60,000 nucleotides of DNA from Tubiluchus corallicola (lineage: Eukaryota > Priapulida > Priapulimorpha > Priapulimorphida > Tubiluchidae), in assembly GCA_030141605.1 (NCBI GenBank), contig JAQGDQ010000037.1, positions 317,001 through 377,000 on the forward strand, read 5' to 3'. Each line of letters opens with the position of its first letter. Positions within the stretch are counted from its first letter, which is position 1. Below, one piece after another: positions 11,351 to 42,600 of this stretch. Under the pieces are notes generated by a model. It ran no database searches and was not told where the DNA came from. It was given only the letters and a program-made list of their open reading frames with translations. The position numbers and the translations under genes were made by a program.

Positions 11351-11704
11351 AATATTAAATTTTGCAATTGTATTTAAACGAATCTTTGTTATTAGCTAAC
11401 ATAGTGTAAAGTTGTAGTAAATTTTAAGTTCTGTAGGAAATCTAGCGGTGCCCCACTCTTCACTGTGCAAGGTTTTGTACTATCATTTTAAAGAAGTCAT
11501 ATGCTCAATCACTTTCGAAGTTAAGTATCGATCAGTGATGATTGGATAAATGATAACTATAATTATTAGTGTGAAAGTTTGGCCTACACACCGCATTCCA
11601 TTTCTTTTGCTGAGATTATTTGTATAGTAACTAAATTAACTAAATATGGCTCAATATTCAGCGATTTATTTATTGATGAGCTTACCATCAATAGAATTAG
11701 TACA

Positions 11705-13721
11705 TCATTTGCTTATTTTGTCCAGCTTCGTAATTTCAGACCAGAAATCTCTGTCTTTCGAATCAGCTAAGGTCGTTGCCATTTTTTTGGCTTCGTATGA
11801 CATGCTGATCTTTAAAAACCCGTCGAATTCTAACATGGTATTGCACACGAGTGCGCCGCCTAATTTCTGCAATGATCCCGTATCTAGGCTTGTTATTCGT
11901 TCGCCACATACGATATTATGCCAGGAAAGAGCTTGCTCACCAAGTGGCTTCTCTTCTTCATTCCATTCGGCTATCACACGTTTGGTAGAATCTGACGGGG
12001 ATGAAGACGTCTGCGACAAGCAATATTTACCAGCCTCCAAACATGCGTTTATAATATTTCTAGGATAAATCTATTATTTCCATGCAATTGCCGCTAAATT
12101 TGTTATCACACCGGGCTGCAGTAATCACAGCGTTTAAATTTAAATTACAAAGCTTATCATCAAGTATTATGCGGTAATTGATTAGACTGTTTTTGTTTAT
12201 TTTAATCCTAGAAGTGCAGGGCGGTATATTCTATTAACCACTTGCATTTAACTAAATTCACGATCAGAACAGTTATCAATATAATGCCAGACACCAGATT
12301 CAGTAAAATAATTTATCAAGTTATCTGAGACGATGAAGTGATTAATTGTGGAAAACGTATTAAAACCAGCATTATAGCACGTATAATCAACATTGGATAT
12401 ATTTAAATTAGTTGAGTAAAGTTTTTCTCACGTATAAATTGTTGAAGCATGCGCATTTGCCCAGTGTCCTCTAGCCAGATGGCAGTTAAAGTCACCTGCC
12501 AAAACAACATAGTTGTATTGGTTCACAATCTCGGATATACTTGGCAAACGTTCTTCAAACTCAGGGCTGACGTTAACGTCGTGAGTGTGAACGGGCATGT
12601 AAAGATTCATGAAAACAAGAACACAATTGTCTGAGACTTTAATTTCAATGGCTGTAACCCTTCCAGACTCACAATTAGTGGGAGTTATGCAGCTACTAAG
12701 TTCTTTTTTCCACATTATTCCAGTTTAACCATACCCTCCGCCTCGTAATATTTCATTGTCTCTTATAACACTTGAAGGGGTGCATTCAGTTTCGCTATTT
12801 CCTGGGCGTGGTTTTGCAATTTCTGTTTTATGCAACCAGTGTTCTTGAATAGCGCCTATATATGCATGTAATTCTCCAAAGCATATTGTTTATGAATTCA
12901 ACATTTGGTTAGATGGCCCAGCGCAGTTGAAAGACAGGTGTATATTATTAATTTGGTTACTGTTCACCGTGATTAATTACTTATAGTTAGACTAGGCGAG
13001 CCGTCAATAGTGTTGTTTTCCCGTTTACTTTTCCTTAAAAGCCAACACCGCTTACAACCAATTCTTTCAGGCCAGAAGTCTGGCTCATGTAGCTATGTCG
13101 AGTCTGTCAAGTGGCACAGTTATATGGTAGGCGTTCTTACTGTTTTGAATTCTTTCAATAGACATCACAGGCACACTCTGCATTTCAACATCAGTTTTAA
13201 TATCTTGTTCAGTGTAGCTTTCATCAGCGTTAAATATTTTTAGGTTTGACCTTGAACAGACTTTTTGATGTTGGCTATATCATTTCCATTTGTAATGTTT
13301 CTCATGCCCATGTTTCCATGTTTTCATGCGGTTTTGTACAGATGTTTCGATTTTATTCAATCAGTCTAATACAGAGAAGATTTCTATTTCTCCAGGTGAG
13401 AATCTTGGCACTCTGTCAAAGACAGTTACGAAAAAGAGTGGCACACCCTCCTCCTGATCAGCTTTCTGCAATGCGGTGAATATATCGTCCAAAATTACCA
13501 TTTTAGGGAAAACCCTTTCTGGTTCTGGATGCGTCCAATGACATTGTAGCTCACGTTATTCCACAATTTCATTTTTGCTACATTTACTTGGTCATCTGTG
13601 TAAAAGCTGCAAACAGTGGTCTTAACTTCCTTATTGTGTGTTTATTCATGTAATGAACGCTGCAAGACAGAAGCTCAATGTGTATAGGGGTACCACTGGT
13701 TTCGTCCTCGTTGTCTGACAT
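11705..13721 (-). mobile_element. decayed CR1-like LINE (ORF1 and endonuclease parts)
   Basis: Reading the minus strand from 13721: an ORF1-like protein with many frameshifts. It includes MSDNEDETSG, then TDDQVNVAKMKLWNN, then DDIFTALQKADQEEGVPLFF and VPRFSPGEIEIFSVL (about 13.2-13.6 kb). Next comes the exonuclease-endonuclease-phosphatase domain of ORF2 at about 12.43-12.90 kb, with QEHWLHK, GGGYG, IMWKKELSS and the catalytic-type AGDFNCHL motif. The segment between endonuclease and reverse transcriptase follows at 11.7-12.04 kb (DRDFWSEITKLDK). No reverse transcriptase was found below 11.7 kb, so the copy is truncated at its 3' side. This non-LTR retrotransposon remnant is not functional. 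Confidence 0.8.
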
Positions 13722-14129
13722 TTAAAAATCAGTGACTCGACACAACAGCCACTCTTTCACCTAGCCCCCTTGTTGATTTCCTGGCAGGCAAATTACCTGC
13801 ACCAGTAGACCATATAGACATAGATTATAAATCTCAATGTTTTTCTTCTCCATTTCTAGGTTTAATTCACACTTTTGAATGACAAAAATGCAGTGTTATT
13901 AATCCTTGTATCAAGATGTATACACTCATACAACTTGCACCACTCAACTCACTTATTAAACTCTATAATTATTTTTTAGCAAATTTACAGAGAAAAAAAA
14001 ACTGGTACTTCACCCTGTCGTCATGTTTTACGCTGATGCACAATTATAGACGACATTACACAATTACAAGTGAGAATTTCTCGAAATGGGATTGGAATTA
14101 ACTCGTAGTTGTTTGTCCATATGGAGATA

Positions 14130-14300
14130 ACAAAAAAGTACTTAATACTCCCTCTGAGGCCTCTGAGACAAAGGGCTTCAAGAAGGTTTTTTGTACCTGG
14201 TGTTCGGTCAACTTTTGCGAAAAAAGAACCTGCGAAAAGGTTCCCATTTCGGCACTCTATACTCGCCTTTCTTCACAAAGTTTCTTGGAAATTTGTTGGG
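14130..14300 (+). mobile_element. LINE ORF2 C-terminal remnant
   Basis: The plus strand encodes LRQRASRRFFVPGVRSTFAK followed by a degenerate R-phi-P-F-R-H-S-I-L-A-F-L segment. This resembles the end of CR1/Jockey-type ORF2 proteins (the R-x-F-x-V-P-R-x-R-T-x-x-G-K ... LWN-x-LP region). It lies about 450 bp before the ATG16L1 start. Short, so identification is tentative. Confidence 0.5.
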
Positions 14301-14743
14301 TAGTTTTTCAGGTAATAGGCCTTATGGCCATAACACACAAAAGACAATCAAACAAGCAAACTGTGTTGAAGAATGACTTCCTTTGCAGCGGTAAAAATAA
14401 CTAAAATAATTATCCTCCACGGTAACTCTACCGTATTTTACTAAATCTGCTATTTTTCCTGTGCCATTTTTACCTACATTCCAACCCAAGATGCATAATT
14501 GTTTCCAGCAGTCATCAGCTTATCATTACGTTATTATGCAACGACAATTTTATGTGCAGAATTTTTTTCAGCCGATTGATTACCAGCAACTGTTGTTTTT
14601 TTAGTTTAATTATCTTCAAACAATTTTTCGGTATTTGTTTCCATATCTATGGCTAAAATAATCAAACGTTGTCGTGCTTGCTGTAAAACAAAATACGCGA
14701 TTCAGAAGCGAAAGTTTTCTGCGAAACACAAATAGAATGCAGC

Positions 14744-31880
<17,137 letters not shown>

Positions 31881-32148
31881 AGCATATAGATATAGTCATA
31901 GATGTTCTTCTAATATTATTCTTCCATGCTAGTCAACTTTGTGAGTCGCTGAGACTTAAAGTTGCTGAAATCATCCCCATCAGCTCGGCAATGCATTGAC
32001 TGTATCTTATTTTTCAAGTCCTGTTAACATTATTTTTTATTTGGCAAGTTCCACAATTTTTGGAACAACTGTTCAACACCACTTCCTTGTTTTATTTATG
32101 TCGAAGTTTGGTGTTCTTTTTATACCTGTATTATTTTTGTAAGACATG

Positions 32149-32154
32149 AATAAA
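32149..32154 (+). promoter_or_regulatory. ATG16L1: poly(A) signal AATAAA for ATG16L1
   Basis: Canonical AATAAA about 270 nt after the stop codon, the first canonical one downstream. A 3' UTR of about 300 nt is implied. Confidence 0.6.
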
Positions 32155-32199
32155 TGAAAAATTTGTGGTCGTCTGTTGCTTGTGACAAAGAGGATGATA

Positions 32200-34130
32200 G
32201 GCTTTGGAGTTTTTAGGAGGACAGCTAGTGAATAACGTGGTTATCATGAGGAAAGGAAGGAATCATCTGGTGTGCAATGGCATTGCATCGGGCAACTGTG
32301 GGAGACTAAGCAAAACTATATCAACCCTTTTTGAAAGTGCAACATACATGCTGTCATATCTGCATATTTGCTGTTTCATTTTTTCATGCCTGTGACAAAA
32401 CCATGTCGGTGCAGACATGTTGGAACATTGATGATGCAGCCTGGCAGTGATGTGCTGAAGCTTTTAGCAGAGCAGACAAAACACATGAGCAAGCTGACAG
32501 AATGATGCATATTTTAAGCAGCTTGGTAACGATATTCGTAATTTGGCCATGGATTAAACTAAATAGCTGATGTGCGTGTAAGTGTAAGTTATAATAGGAA
32601 TGATGTGTGCTATTAATCCAAAATAAACATCACGAAGTGTAGATATAAAAACTATAATACCCGTGGGCAAAAGTGCATATTTGACATTTGATGCCTGTAA
32701 ACGCAGTGCCACGCCCACTATGCTTATGCTTTCGGCACCAAAATCTTGGTGTAACCTTACCACCCATGATGAGGAATGTTAAAGTTTGTTCATTCACATT
32801 TGTTGCTTAACTGAATATAGTAAATAAATATTCATTTATTTGCTCGTATTTGTACAGCATGAATGTCATCCTCGAACACTTGATGAACTGAACCTAATTG
32901 TAGTTATTACTGAAAATTTTAGAAGCAGAATTGAACCGAAATTGGAAAATGTCAAAAAATGGGACTGACCCTAAATATCAAATTGAGCCTTTGATTGATA
33001 TTTACTAATAAAAATCATTTTTTTTGAAAGGCATCTTCAGTTTGCGATGTCGCAAATGGTTAATTTTCTAAAACATTAATTAGTGTCGTAATTATTATGC
33101 CATTAAAATAGCTGACATGATTTCTATTGTATTTATACAGATGATCTTAATTTGTGGTGATACTTAATATAAAGAGGAAATCTTGATTGTTTCCACATTT
33201 AAGAAATGCAGTTATCCATTTTGCATAATGTACTGCTGATAGTGTTCACACTACTTATTTTGCCACCTGCAAAAATTATTAAACTGAAAGAAATTAGTGT
33301 AATTTAACTATTTGCTTCTTGCTAAGATTGCTGTAAGAAATTTTTATTGCATTTGAATCTGTGATTTTGTGAAAATGTATTGGAATAAATGCATATACTG
33401 ATGTTATCAATATCATGTATTTCACATTTGCATACTTGTTTTATTCTTATTAATAGAATATTTATAGTGCTACAATCAAAGCTTACTCTTTACAAATTCT
33501 AATCAGATTGATTTAAAGTGCAACAGTTATTCAGGAAATGCATGGCCTTTTATGCAAAGTTGCAATGAATATTGCAAGCAAAGTCACATATGATGCACTC
33601 TATGAAAAAAACACTAGGATCATGCAAGAAAGTTTTAAAATAAATTCTCAAAAGCGAGTCTTAGTGAGGTTAAAGCAAAATTTAGATTTTGTTTGATCTT
33701 GCAGAGGTTACTACAGTTCAACTTTACTTCAAAAAAGTAGTTGAAAAACAGTTATCTAAATTTAGCTAAAAGTCAGACAGCTAATGAGAAAATGCATGCA
33801 AACTAATGAGAGAAATAATATAAATTATGTGAAATTATATACGTCACACTTATTTGAAACATATGACTGATCACTAAATCACGACTTTTTGTTTTTCATT
33901 TTTAGCTTGCGCTCTGGGACAATAATATAGTCATTAGATCCCATCTATATATCTTCAGGGCACGCTTCTATATAGTCCTATATATATATATATCCAAGCG
34001 TTGCTTCCTCCACAAATGCTTAGCAAATGTATTAAAACATCATTTCTTTGTACCGTACATCAGTTTATATCGTAATTATGAAATTTTACTAACACCGATA
34101 ATAAATCTTCCATCAGTAGCATGTAGTTAA
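32200..34130. other. intergenic, nothing recognised
   Basis: AT-rich gap between the convergent ATG16L1 and COG3 genes. Short open frames here have no signal peptide, domain or splice context that I can support. Confidence 0.6.
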
Positions 34131-34139
34131 GGTTTTTCA

Positions 34140-34320
34140 TTACTAATTCTAGTAGCCGAATATAAGCTCACTTTCTAGGCCTATAGTGCCAAATTTATTA
34201 ATTGTATCTGAATTTTGTTGTAAAAATCACAACTGGATTTTGTGTACGTGTGGTGTAAAAGTATTTATCTTGCAAAATAAAATGAATTGAATTGAATTAA
34301 AAAATGAAATTGAATATGAA
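34140..34320 (+). mobile_element. LINE 3' end with (ATTGA)n tail
   Basis: TTGCAAAATAAAATGAATTG followed by further AATTG repeats at about 34271-34300, after a TTGTAAAAATCACAACTGGA region. This is the layout of a non-LTR element 3' end on the plus strand. The coding part is not seen. Confidence 0.5.
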
Positions 34321-35369
34321 AAATTACCAAAACAAACATTAATAATAATCCATTATAGTTTATTAGCATATAAAATGCAAACCTTATCAACCAAATATAT
34401 TAATTATCATAGATAATGTATGGTAAAAATAAATTCATTTGTAGGTGATTTATATAACATACTTAAATTACCTTACCAACCCTATTTTCAATACTTATAT
34501 TACCAACAAGTTAAGTGCAAGAACGTAACCACTGTTCTTGTATTACCAGCAAATAGATTAGAATATTACATGTAGTATCTGATATTGTTTCCTTCAATGT
34601 CGACACATGTTATGCTTTTTTGCAAAAATAGAAACTGGAGTTCCAAACAGATAAACAGTGACTTCAAACTTACTTAGTTCATTAATCAGTTTGCATAATA
34701 ATTGAAAATTTTTTAAATGTACCCACAACACAGCAACGTGAATAGTGACTGAATTTACCATATCAAAATACAAAACATACTTCCAATCAAAACCTAGAAC
34801 AATTTGCATTGTTGAATTCTGAAACTGACGCCTAGTCAACTAACAAAGGTGAGGTAAAACCTATGTTGGCTCTTAATGAACAGAACAATGTTTGGTACAA
34901 TAAGTAGTTACTAGTTATGTATTAGGCCAAGCGACATTAGTACATGTATTAATGATGTATGCGATACCATGTTTTATAAACCACACTGGTAATCACAGCA
35001 TCCAAACCTCTTATTTAATATACAAAATACTAACAGTAAATTCTTAACTAAGTGCACAAAACAATTACGAAATAAAATGGTAACGGCACTCGGAAAAATA
35101 GTGGATCTGTTAGAGTCTGAAAGTTTGTTGCTAAATACATTTGACATTGATTCAAGCAGCTGCTGTTTTGTGTGAAGTTAGTTACATCTAATCTATTTAA
35201 AGCATGTGATGTCACACAACAACGGTTTAGCAGAAGTGTGCAGAAATTAATAATGTTTGCTGGACCTAAAACGAAACAATTGAAACTCCTAAACTTCACT
35301 AATTTGGTCAATCTGTAAACTGGGCCAACGTTGGGGCCAAAGTTCAATACCCTAATGTACCATTTACAT

Positions 35370-36100
35370 GATCAGTTTTTACTCTCAAACAAAAACTGAC
35401 AGTCAAAACAAAAACAGTCAGTCTAAAAACTGATGTGTGTTTAGACGACATCAAACATCACTCTGTCAAACTATAGTAATAACCATTTAGAAAAGGGTGT
35501 CAGTCAAATTATGGCATCAGTATGCAGATGTGCTGTGTTGTCTATATTTGGGCTAGCTTGTACGATTGTAAAAGAAAGAGTTAGAAAAGTTTCGATGAAA
35601 AAATAAGTACAACGAAAAATTGAGAGAGGCAGTTACAGCCTGACTTCAAAGATTTAAACATTGAGGTGTCTGACTATTTATTGCAAGAAGTTCAGTTTCA
35701 CTGACTAACGCTGTATAACTCAACTAACTGTTGCAAATTGTTTAGATGATTGACAGAAAGCAGTACAGCAAAATCAGAATTTCCTTTTTCATTGTCAGCA
35801 AAATCAAAATCTTTTTTGCATTACCACTGTTTCTACTAAGCAGGTTCCAATATCAGCCAACATGCAACAGTACCGATCCATACCACTTGTTGAATTAACA
35901 AAAAAATTTCCCGCGCAAAATAAACAATCGATATAATGTAACGAGAGCGCGATGCTATTTGGCTGTTCAGTCTGAGCTTGTCAGTTTTTGTTTCATGAAT
36001 TCAATGGTTTGATACCATCAAACTTTGTTTGTCAAACAAAAAGCTTTTCAAACTAAAACTGACAAACTAGTTTGACAAAAAAAAACGATCGTTTCAATGG
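35370..36100. repeat. possible foldback element rich in CAAACAAAAACTGACA
   Basis: Near-copies of CAAACAAAAACTGACA occur near 35388-35404 and, inverted, at 35970-36075 (TGTCAGTTTTTGTTTCA, AAACTAAAACTGACAAAC). Several TGTTTGTCAAACA palindromes lie at the right end. This suggests a decayed inverted-repeat transposon, but the ends are not resolved. Confidence 0.35.
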
Positions 36101-36262
36101 CTCTTAGGACATCTTGTTTGAAATAAATTACCAAAATAAATAACCAAGCACCAAAATGCAAGAATTAGAAGAATATAAAAGCAGTAACAATCATAGTTAA
36201 GTACCAGTAAAAAATCTCACAGCAATAACAATGTTTTAATGTAAATAAAACTCAGTATCAAG

Positions 36263-36268
36263 TTTATT
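36263..36268 (-). promoter_or_regulatory. COG3: poly(A) signal AATAAA for COG3
   Basis: AATAAA on the minus strand only about 16 nt after the COG3 stop codon, implying a very short 3' UTR. A later signal may also be used. Confidence 0.55.
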
Positions 36269-36283
36269 GCATAGATTTCCACA

Positions 36284-37250
36284 CTAAAGACCATTCTCTT
36301 GAATAACTTGTTCACTGGAAATGTTAAGACCTGTTACCTTCGTTGTTTTTTCAATTTGGCCAATGCACATATCGTTCACACCATCCTCAGCAACTAACTC
36401 ATTAGCAGGATCGCAGTTTACCAATTTCTCTGTTGTTTTAAGACGATCTTCCACGTTGTTTCCGTCTTCATTCATCTGTCTTGAAGATGTGCTTTGTGCA
36501 TTTTTTAGAATTGTACTTGTTTCACTTGTTGTAGGTGTGGCTGGCTCACTTTCTCTTAGTTCTTCACTGCGTGTTCCTGTTTCTAATTTCGGTGTGTCCA
36601 TTTCAGAAGCAGGTGCCTTGACATAAGTTGTTGACAAGAGAAGGTTTACCTGGCAAAAATATTTATTTTTCTTATTTCATTATTTTCTGAAGAATTTTTA
36701 TTAAATTATTACTATTTACAAGTCTCATTTGCACAATTTACACAGTTTGTGAAAATGTGATTCACAATATTACACAAAAAGATTACAAATAAAATGTTAC
36801 ACATTTCCTATTGGAAGTATAGGTTACATATTTGAAAATTACGTTACTTCTGAAATCTAACTACTGATATTATTAGAATTCATGAATTTGTTAAAATTTA
36901 AGGTATTAAAAACTCTGAAAATTTTAAATTAAATTTGTCAGTTGACAGGGTTACACCTGTACCATTTTGATCTTACTATAAACCAAAATTTTACCTGTTC
37001 CATTGAAGGGCATCCTATAATCTGACGCTCCTCCTCACTATAATTGTCTTTTGTAAAATTTACCAGCTCTTGAAAGTTATGTTGAACACTCAGCTAAAAA
37101 GACAGCAATAAAATACAAATATATAGAAATAGTTAACTGTTTTCCATATCATTTCAAAAACTTGAAAATAACATTACAGTTTGTTTAAAGTACTGGAGGT
37201 TAATAGACGCTTCTGGAAATACAAGTCTAGTTAAAATGTGTCTAACAGTT

Positions 37251-37286
<36 letters not shown>

Positions 37287-39615
37287 TAATAATAATAATA
37301 TGTATTTTGTATAGCTTCTATATCTATAGACAGCACTACTGACAATGCTCAAAAATGTTTCACAAAAATATCTAAAATCATCATGACAGACTTAAAAAGC
37401 TTACAAGATTAAGCAGCAAGTGCACTAAATTTCATAAAATTACAATGCTCAAAAGTTGTCCTGATGCAGATAGGTAAAGTGTTGAAACTTGGATGTAAGG
37501 GTAATAAACCTAGGAGCCGAATTTTGTAAATACTGAAGTTGTCGGTAGGAACATTTAAGAATAAGCTATTCTACTGGTTATCAATGACTGGACTAATGTT
37601 TTTGTAGTAGCTTGGTTTAATCATTTACGTATTTGACTTGTTATATAATGTTGGTAATAACCAGTTAACATATTTTAGAAATTTGATTATTATGATATAT
37701 TTAGAAATTATGTGCTGAATATTGATAATTACACAGTTTTCGTACATAGCAAAATATTTCTCACCTTTACTGGTCGAAACAAAATAAATTCGGTGTCTTT
37801 GTTAGCCAGGTATAGGTTCATGCTCCGTTGTAGTTGTGGCAATTTGGTTTTTAGGGTCCTGTAAGCCAGTGCGGCTGTTTCCTGCATCTTCCCTGTGGTG
37901 GTAAATGGTTGGTCTCGCATGTTGATGTTTTTGTTTCCCTCAGTATTCAACTTCGTTATCACATTCGCCTAAATTACAGCATAACAACAATATAACGAAA
38001 CAAAATAGAAGTAGCTATGCTTTGTTAATCAACAATAAATCAAAATAAAAACACAAGTAACGAGAGATTATTTACTCAACACAGTAAATAAGATTTTTCC
38101 AAACCAGTTCAGAATGAGAAGCATTGGCTTACTTTCTTGTTGTTTTTTTTGTCCAACTGTCTGGATACACTTTTAGAAAACCATTTAGCATTGCCATAGA
38201 ATCTGATTTACAGGAAAAATTTAGAATACAAATTTACTCAATTGTGACGTCAAAAATACGTAACTGGTTAAAAACTTTTTACAAGAACAATAAGAACAAC
38301 GAGACGAGCACCACAGCAAAGCAGATCTTTTAAAAATTTACATCGCAAAAAAGTAACCCAAAAAAATCTGTTAATTTTTGTTGAATATAAAATTTACCCA
38401 TTCTACAACACTTTGTGACTGAAACAGTGCAACAAAAACATTTCTGTTCATTCCACAATGCAACTTTACCTTAGAAAGAAATGCTTTGACAGGCTCCACT
38501 AAGGAATCAGCTGATTCATGTATAAATTCCTCACAAGCTTTTTTCAGTTGCATGTCGACATCTCGTTTGCTGTCTATAAAAGTTTCCATCACTTGTGGAG
38601 TGCCCTAATATTAACGGAAAAGACAAATCACTTAGCATCATGGGTTTATTTTAATGTTGTCACTAAAACTATCACTATCACTATAAGAGATTTTTAACTC
38701 CTTCAGGACCGTAATCATTTGGTGCATTTTGCGTGGGTTCATAAAAAACTGCTCTCACTGAGCAGCGCTTACGTTATATTTCATAATGTTTGTAGGTTTC
38801 TACTCCTCACACAACGGATATTCATGCAAAACTATATATGAAATGCATTTGCTTACCTTAGACAAATTAAACATCGATTTTTGATGAATCAATGACAATC
38901 AATTAAGTAAAGTGTTGTCCAGTAAGAATTACACATACACTATGTTATTATTTATGTTAAACGTAAAAATTAAAGAATTACTTCCAGAATTTGGCACCTC
39001 CCAAATTTGGCGTTCTAGGTAACTGCCCAGTTTGCCTAATGGACATCCAGCTCTGTTTGCAATGTCATACTTACAGTGCACTTTTAGCATAGTTCAACAC
39101 TTATGACTTACAATAAAGGTAAATAATGTGTGCAATGCAATGAAACACGTACCTCCAGTATGAATTCCAAAAGAGCATTGTTTGAATTTAAAACAAAAAG
39201 TTTCGTCTTTCGCTGTAGCAATCCAAATGCAGCATCTACATAAATGCCACCAAAAAAATAATGATAATAAATTCACATGTTATCTCTAATATTAGTGATA
39301 CGTATGAACTACAATACACAAATGACTGAATGACTGGCTGATTGAATGATTGTTTGAGCCGCAGAATGAAAGTTTGTCTGTTCGACAATTAATGTGCTGA
39401 AATGCCAGACATCTATCATTTACAGTACTTGATAAATCTTGTTCGTTTTCTGTTTACAACACAATTATGGTTTCATAAAATAACATTTTCCTGACCTGCA
39501 TTTAGGATACTGAGTTAATTGTCTTATTTCACCAATGTAATCTATCGCCACTAATCAAGTTCAGCATGCCAGAAACATTCAATTGAATTTTCCTGATCTA
39601 TGTTGGTCACTAATG

Positions 39616-39648
<33 letters not shown>

Positions 39649-42600
39649 TCATTGCCATATAACTAAAAAGTACATTCACATAATTTTTATTACATGAATT
39701 ATGAGAGTAAAAATGACTAAAATTGTAATGCCAAGGCATTTTCCTCTTGAAAGATAACATTTTCTTTGGCAGAAGTAGAGTAAACTATGCATGACTTGGA
39801 TCATTAGTGATCCAACATAGATTAGAACAATTCAATTCAATGTTTCTGGCATTCTGAACTTGAGTAATGGAAATAAATTACACTGGTGAAATAAGACATT
39901 AACCCAGTATCCTAAATGCAGGTCAGGAAAATATTATTTTATGAAACCATAATTGTGTTGTAAAGAGACAACGAATATGATTTATCAAGTACTGCAATGG
40001 TAGATATACTGTAAATTACGCATGCACACACGCACGCACGCACACACACACTCGATCTATACATTGAATATTGACTATGAATCTTATACTGATTAATAAT
40101 ACCTCCTAAAATAACAATAGGTATGTGAAAAAGAATTACCTTTTAGTTTGCTAAAATCTAACGACATCTCTTTCACTGCATAATCAACATGAAAAGGTGA
40201 TATCTGTTCTCTCAGTATCAATAAGTGCTTGATAAGAAATAAATGCCCATCCGTCACAGACTAAAGTAAAAAAAACATAGATTATAGGCAGAAAAATCTG
40301 ACCACATCTATGAAAAATAGTGGTACGAGTAAATAATGATGTATGAATAAACAAAGACATTTTAACGAAATTACTGTGTAGTATGCACTGTCTCCAAGTA
40401 AGATCTTCATATAAGCGTAGTGCACAATGTCGTAAAAATTGTGGCTTTTGTCTATTCTCAAACTCTGCTTTTCTTATACCCTATTTTAGTTGTCAAACAA
40501 ATTAGCTGCCACAAATCCTATCCCCATTCAACACTACTGGATTATCACTTTATTCATATTTTAGCTATAATAACAGTCACACTCTGACACAATTTATTTC
40601 TTACAATATAGTCACAAGTTAGAAGTGCAATTTTCCTAATGCTGTCCACTTAAAATTGGCAAAATCACTAACTTGGCAATGTGGTGAAAAATATCTGAAT
40701 TATAAAAACATGGACAATATTTTCCTCAAAACACCAATATATATTCAGTAGTTAATTGATACCTTCTTTTTTGATATCCGCTCAGATGCCAACACAAGTG
40801 ATTGTATGCACACACGTAGAACCTCATGCGACAGACTTTGAAATATTGATTTCTGAAGACAAAACACAAAAAATAAAACACTAAGAGGCAAGTGTTACAC
40901 ACAAATTGCAACAGCATGAGTGATGTCAAACTAAATGATGCAGTTCAATTTTCACACTGATGTACAATTCCTAATTTAATATACAGGCTATAAGACGGTT
41001 TTAAATGTAAAACTTAGAAACTTATTCAAAGTAACATGACCAAAAGCAAATTATACTTTAATTTCTTAGTAATGGGTATAAGTATTAATTCCATTCTTAT
41101 AACATTTGATCTGCAAAATTTAAAATAACGCACTCTTGGTTTATTATAACACACGGATTTAAGACCTCTAGATATCGGTTTCTTTGTGAATTCTAAATAA
41201 AGCAAAATCTACACCTTTTGTAATTACCAGGTAATACTGACGTTCAACTCCTCAGTTTTAAAATTTGCCAGAAACATTCCATGACAGACAGATGTGAACA
41301 AAAATTTTGCAGAAGTAAAAAATACTCATCTAAATTCAATTAAGAAACAGACTATGCAAAAACCTTCAATTTTAGTGTTGAAAATAGTTAAAATTTCTTG
41401 ACTCGGTCCATATTTTGTAAATCTGTAGGTTAATATAACGAGATGAAAAAGACACTCACATCAAGACATCGATACAGTTTAGAAAGACAAACAAGAGTTC
41501 TTCGTACAGTAGGATACCACATGCCATGCAAATCTGCCGGGCTTAATGGAGCATTCACGTTAACAGCCGAATCTGAAAATTATAAATGATCCAATGATAT
41601 ATGCTCATTGCCGATTTTAAAATTTAGATATAGTAAACATAATGCCTGCCTATAGAATGTTAAAAATAACTAGACTAGTCAAACAATTTTTTAGTATTTT
41701 CATCTTACATATTTAATGTACTTCTTCTAATTAATCACAACTCGTAAATCAATGTTAGAGTGCACTTGTCCTGCACTCATTTAGTTCACTTTTCATTTCA
41801 TAAGAAAAATTTTGAAAAATGGCACCACTGCCATTTAAAAATTCAACGGGTATTTTAATAACCATGTTTGGTCAGCAGCTCTAACATTCTTAATTTTTGT
41901 TAGCAGTTGAACTTAAAGTTGACTATAATTAACTATTATTGAAATAATGAAAGTAGTAAATTATCACAACAGTCTCTTTGACTAAATTGGTTAAAGAATC
42001 TCTTAAAAGTGGACACTTTTAACTATAAAAATTATGCACTTTGCTCTGACATTTCTTCATTCATTTTACCTGGATCACAACCTAACCAACTAAAAAATAT
42101 AACTAAATTCTTTATATATGCTCAGCATTTTAAAATTTTACATAGTAAGTATGTACCTGATAGCGTGGCGCTAGTTTGGGAGGTACTCATACCATTTGCT
42201 GGTTCAGTTCGGCTATTATTCCTGCTATGTGTGTTTGATGCACCGACATCTAAGCTGGTGCTAGATGATAATGAAGATGTGGAACCTTGACGACTCAATG
42301 TTTTCGGCCTTTTTAAACTAGCTGCTATGCTCTGTAAATATTTAAAAAACATTATAACGTAGTCAACGCTAGTGTGTAGTTTAATCCATTTAATATAATA
42401 TATATCTCACTCCAGCCACTTTGAGTTCATATAGGCCGTAATTTAGAACAAATAATAGGTGAAGGACACAATGCTTTGACGACAATTGTATACGTATCCA
42501 AAAAAATGTAAGCGAAAACATATCCAAAGCACTGGAACAAGAATAGTTTCACAACAAAAACAGAACAAACTAACACTTGTTTAGCTAATCTTGCAATCCT

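Noticed and set aside
14191-14376. 61-residue open frame before ATG16L1
   Set aside because: A shadow frame over the LINE C-terminal remnant.
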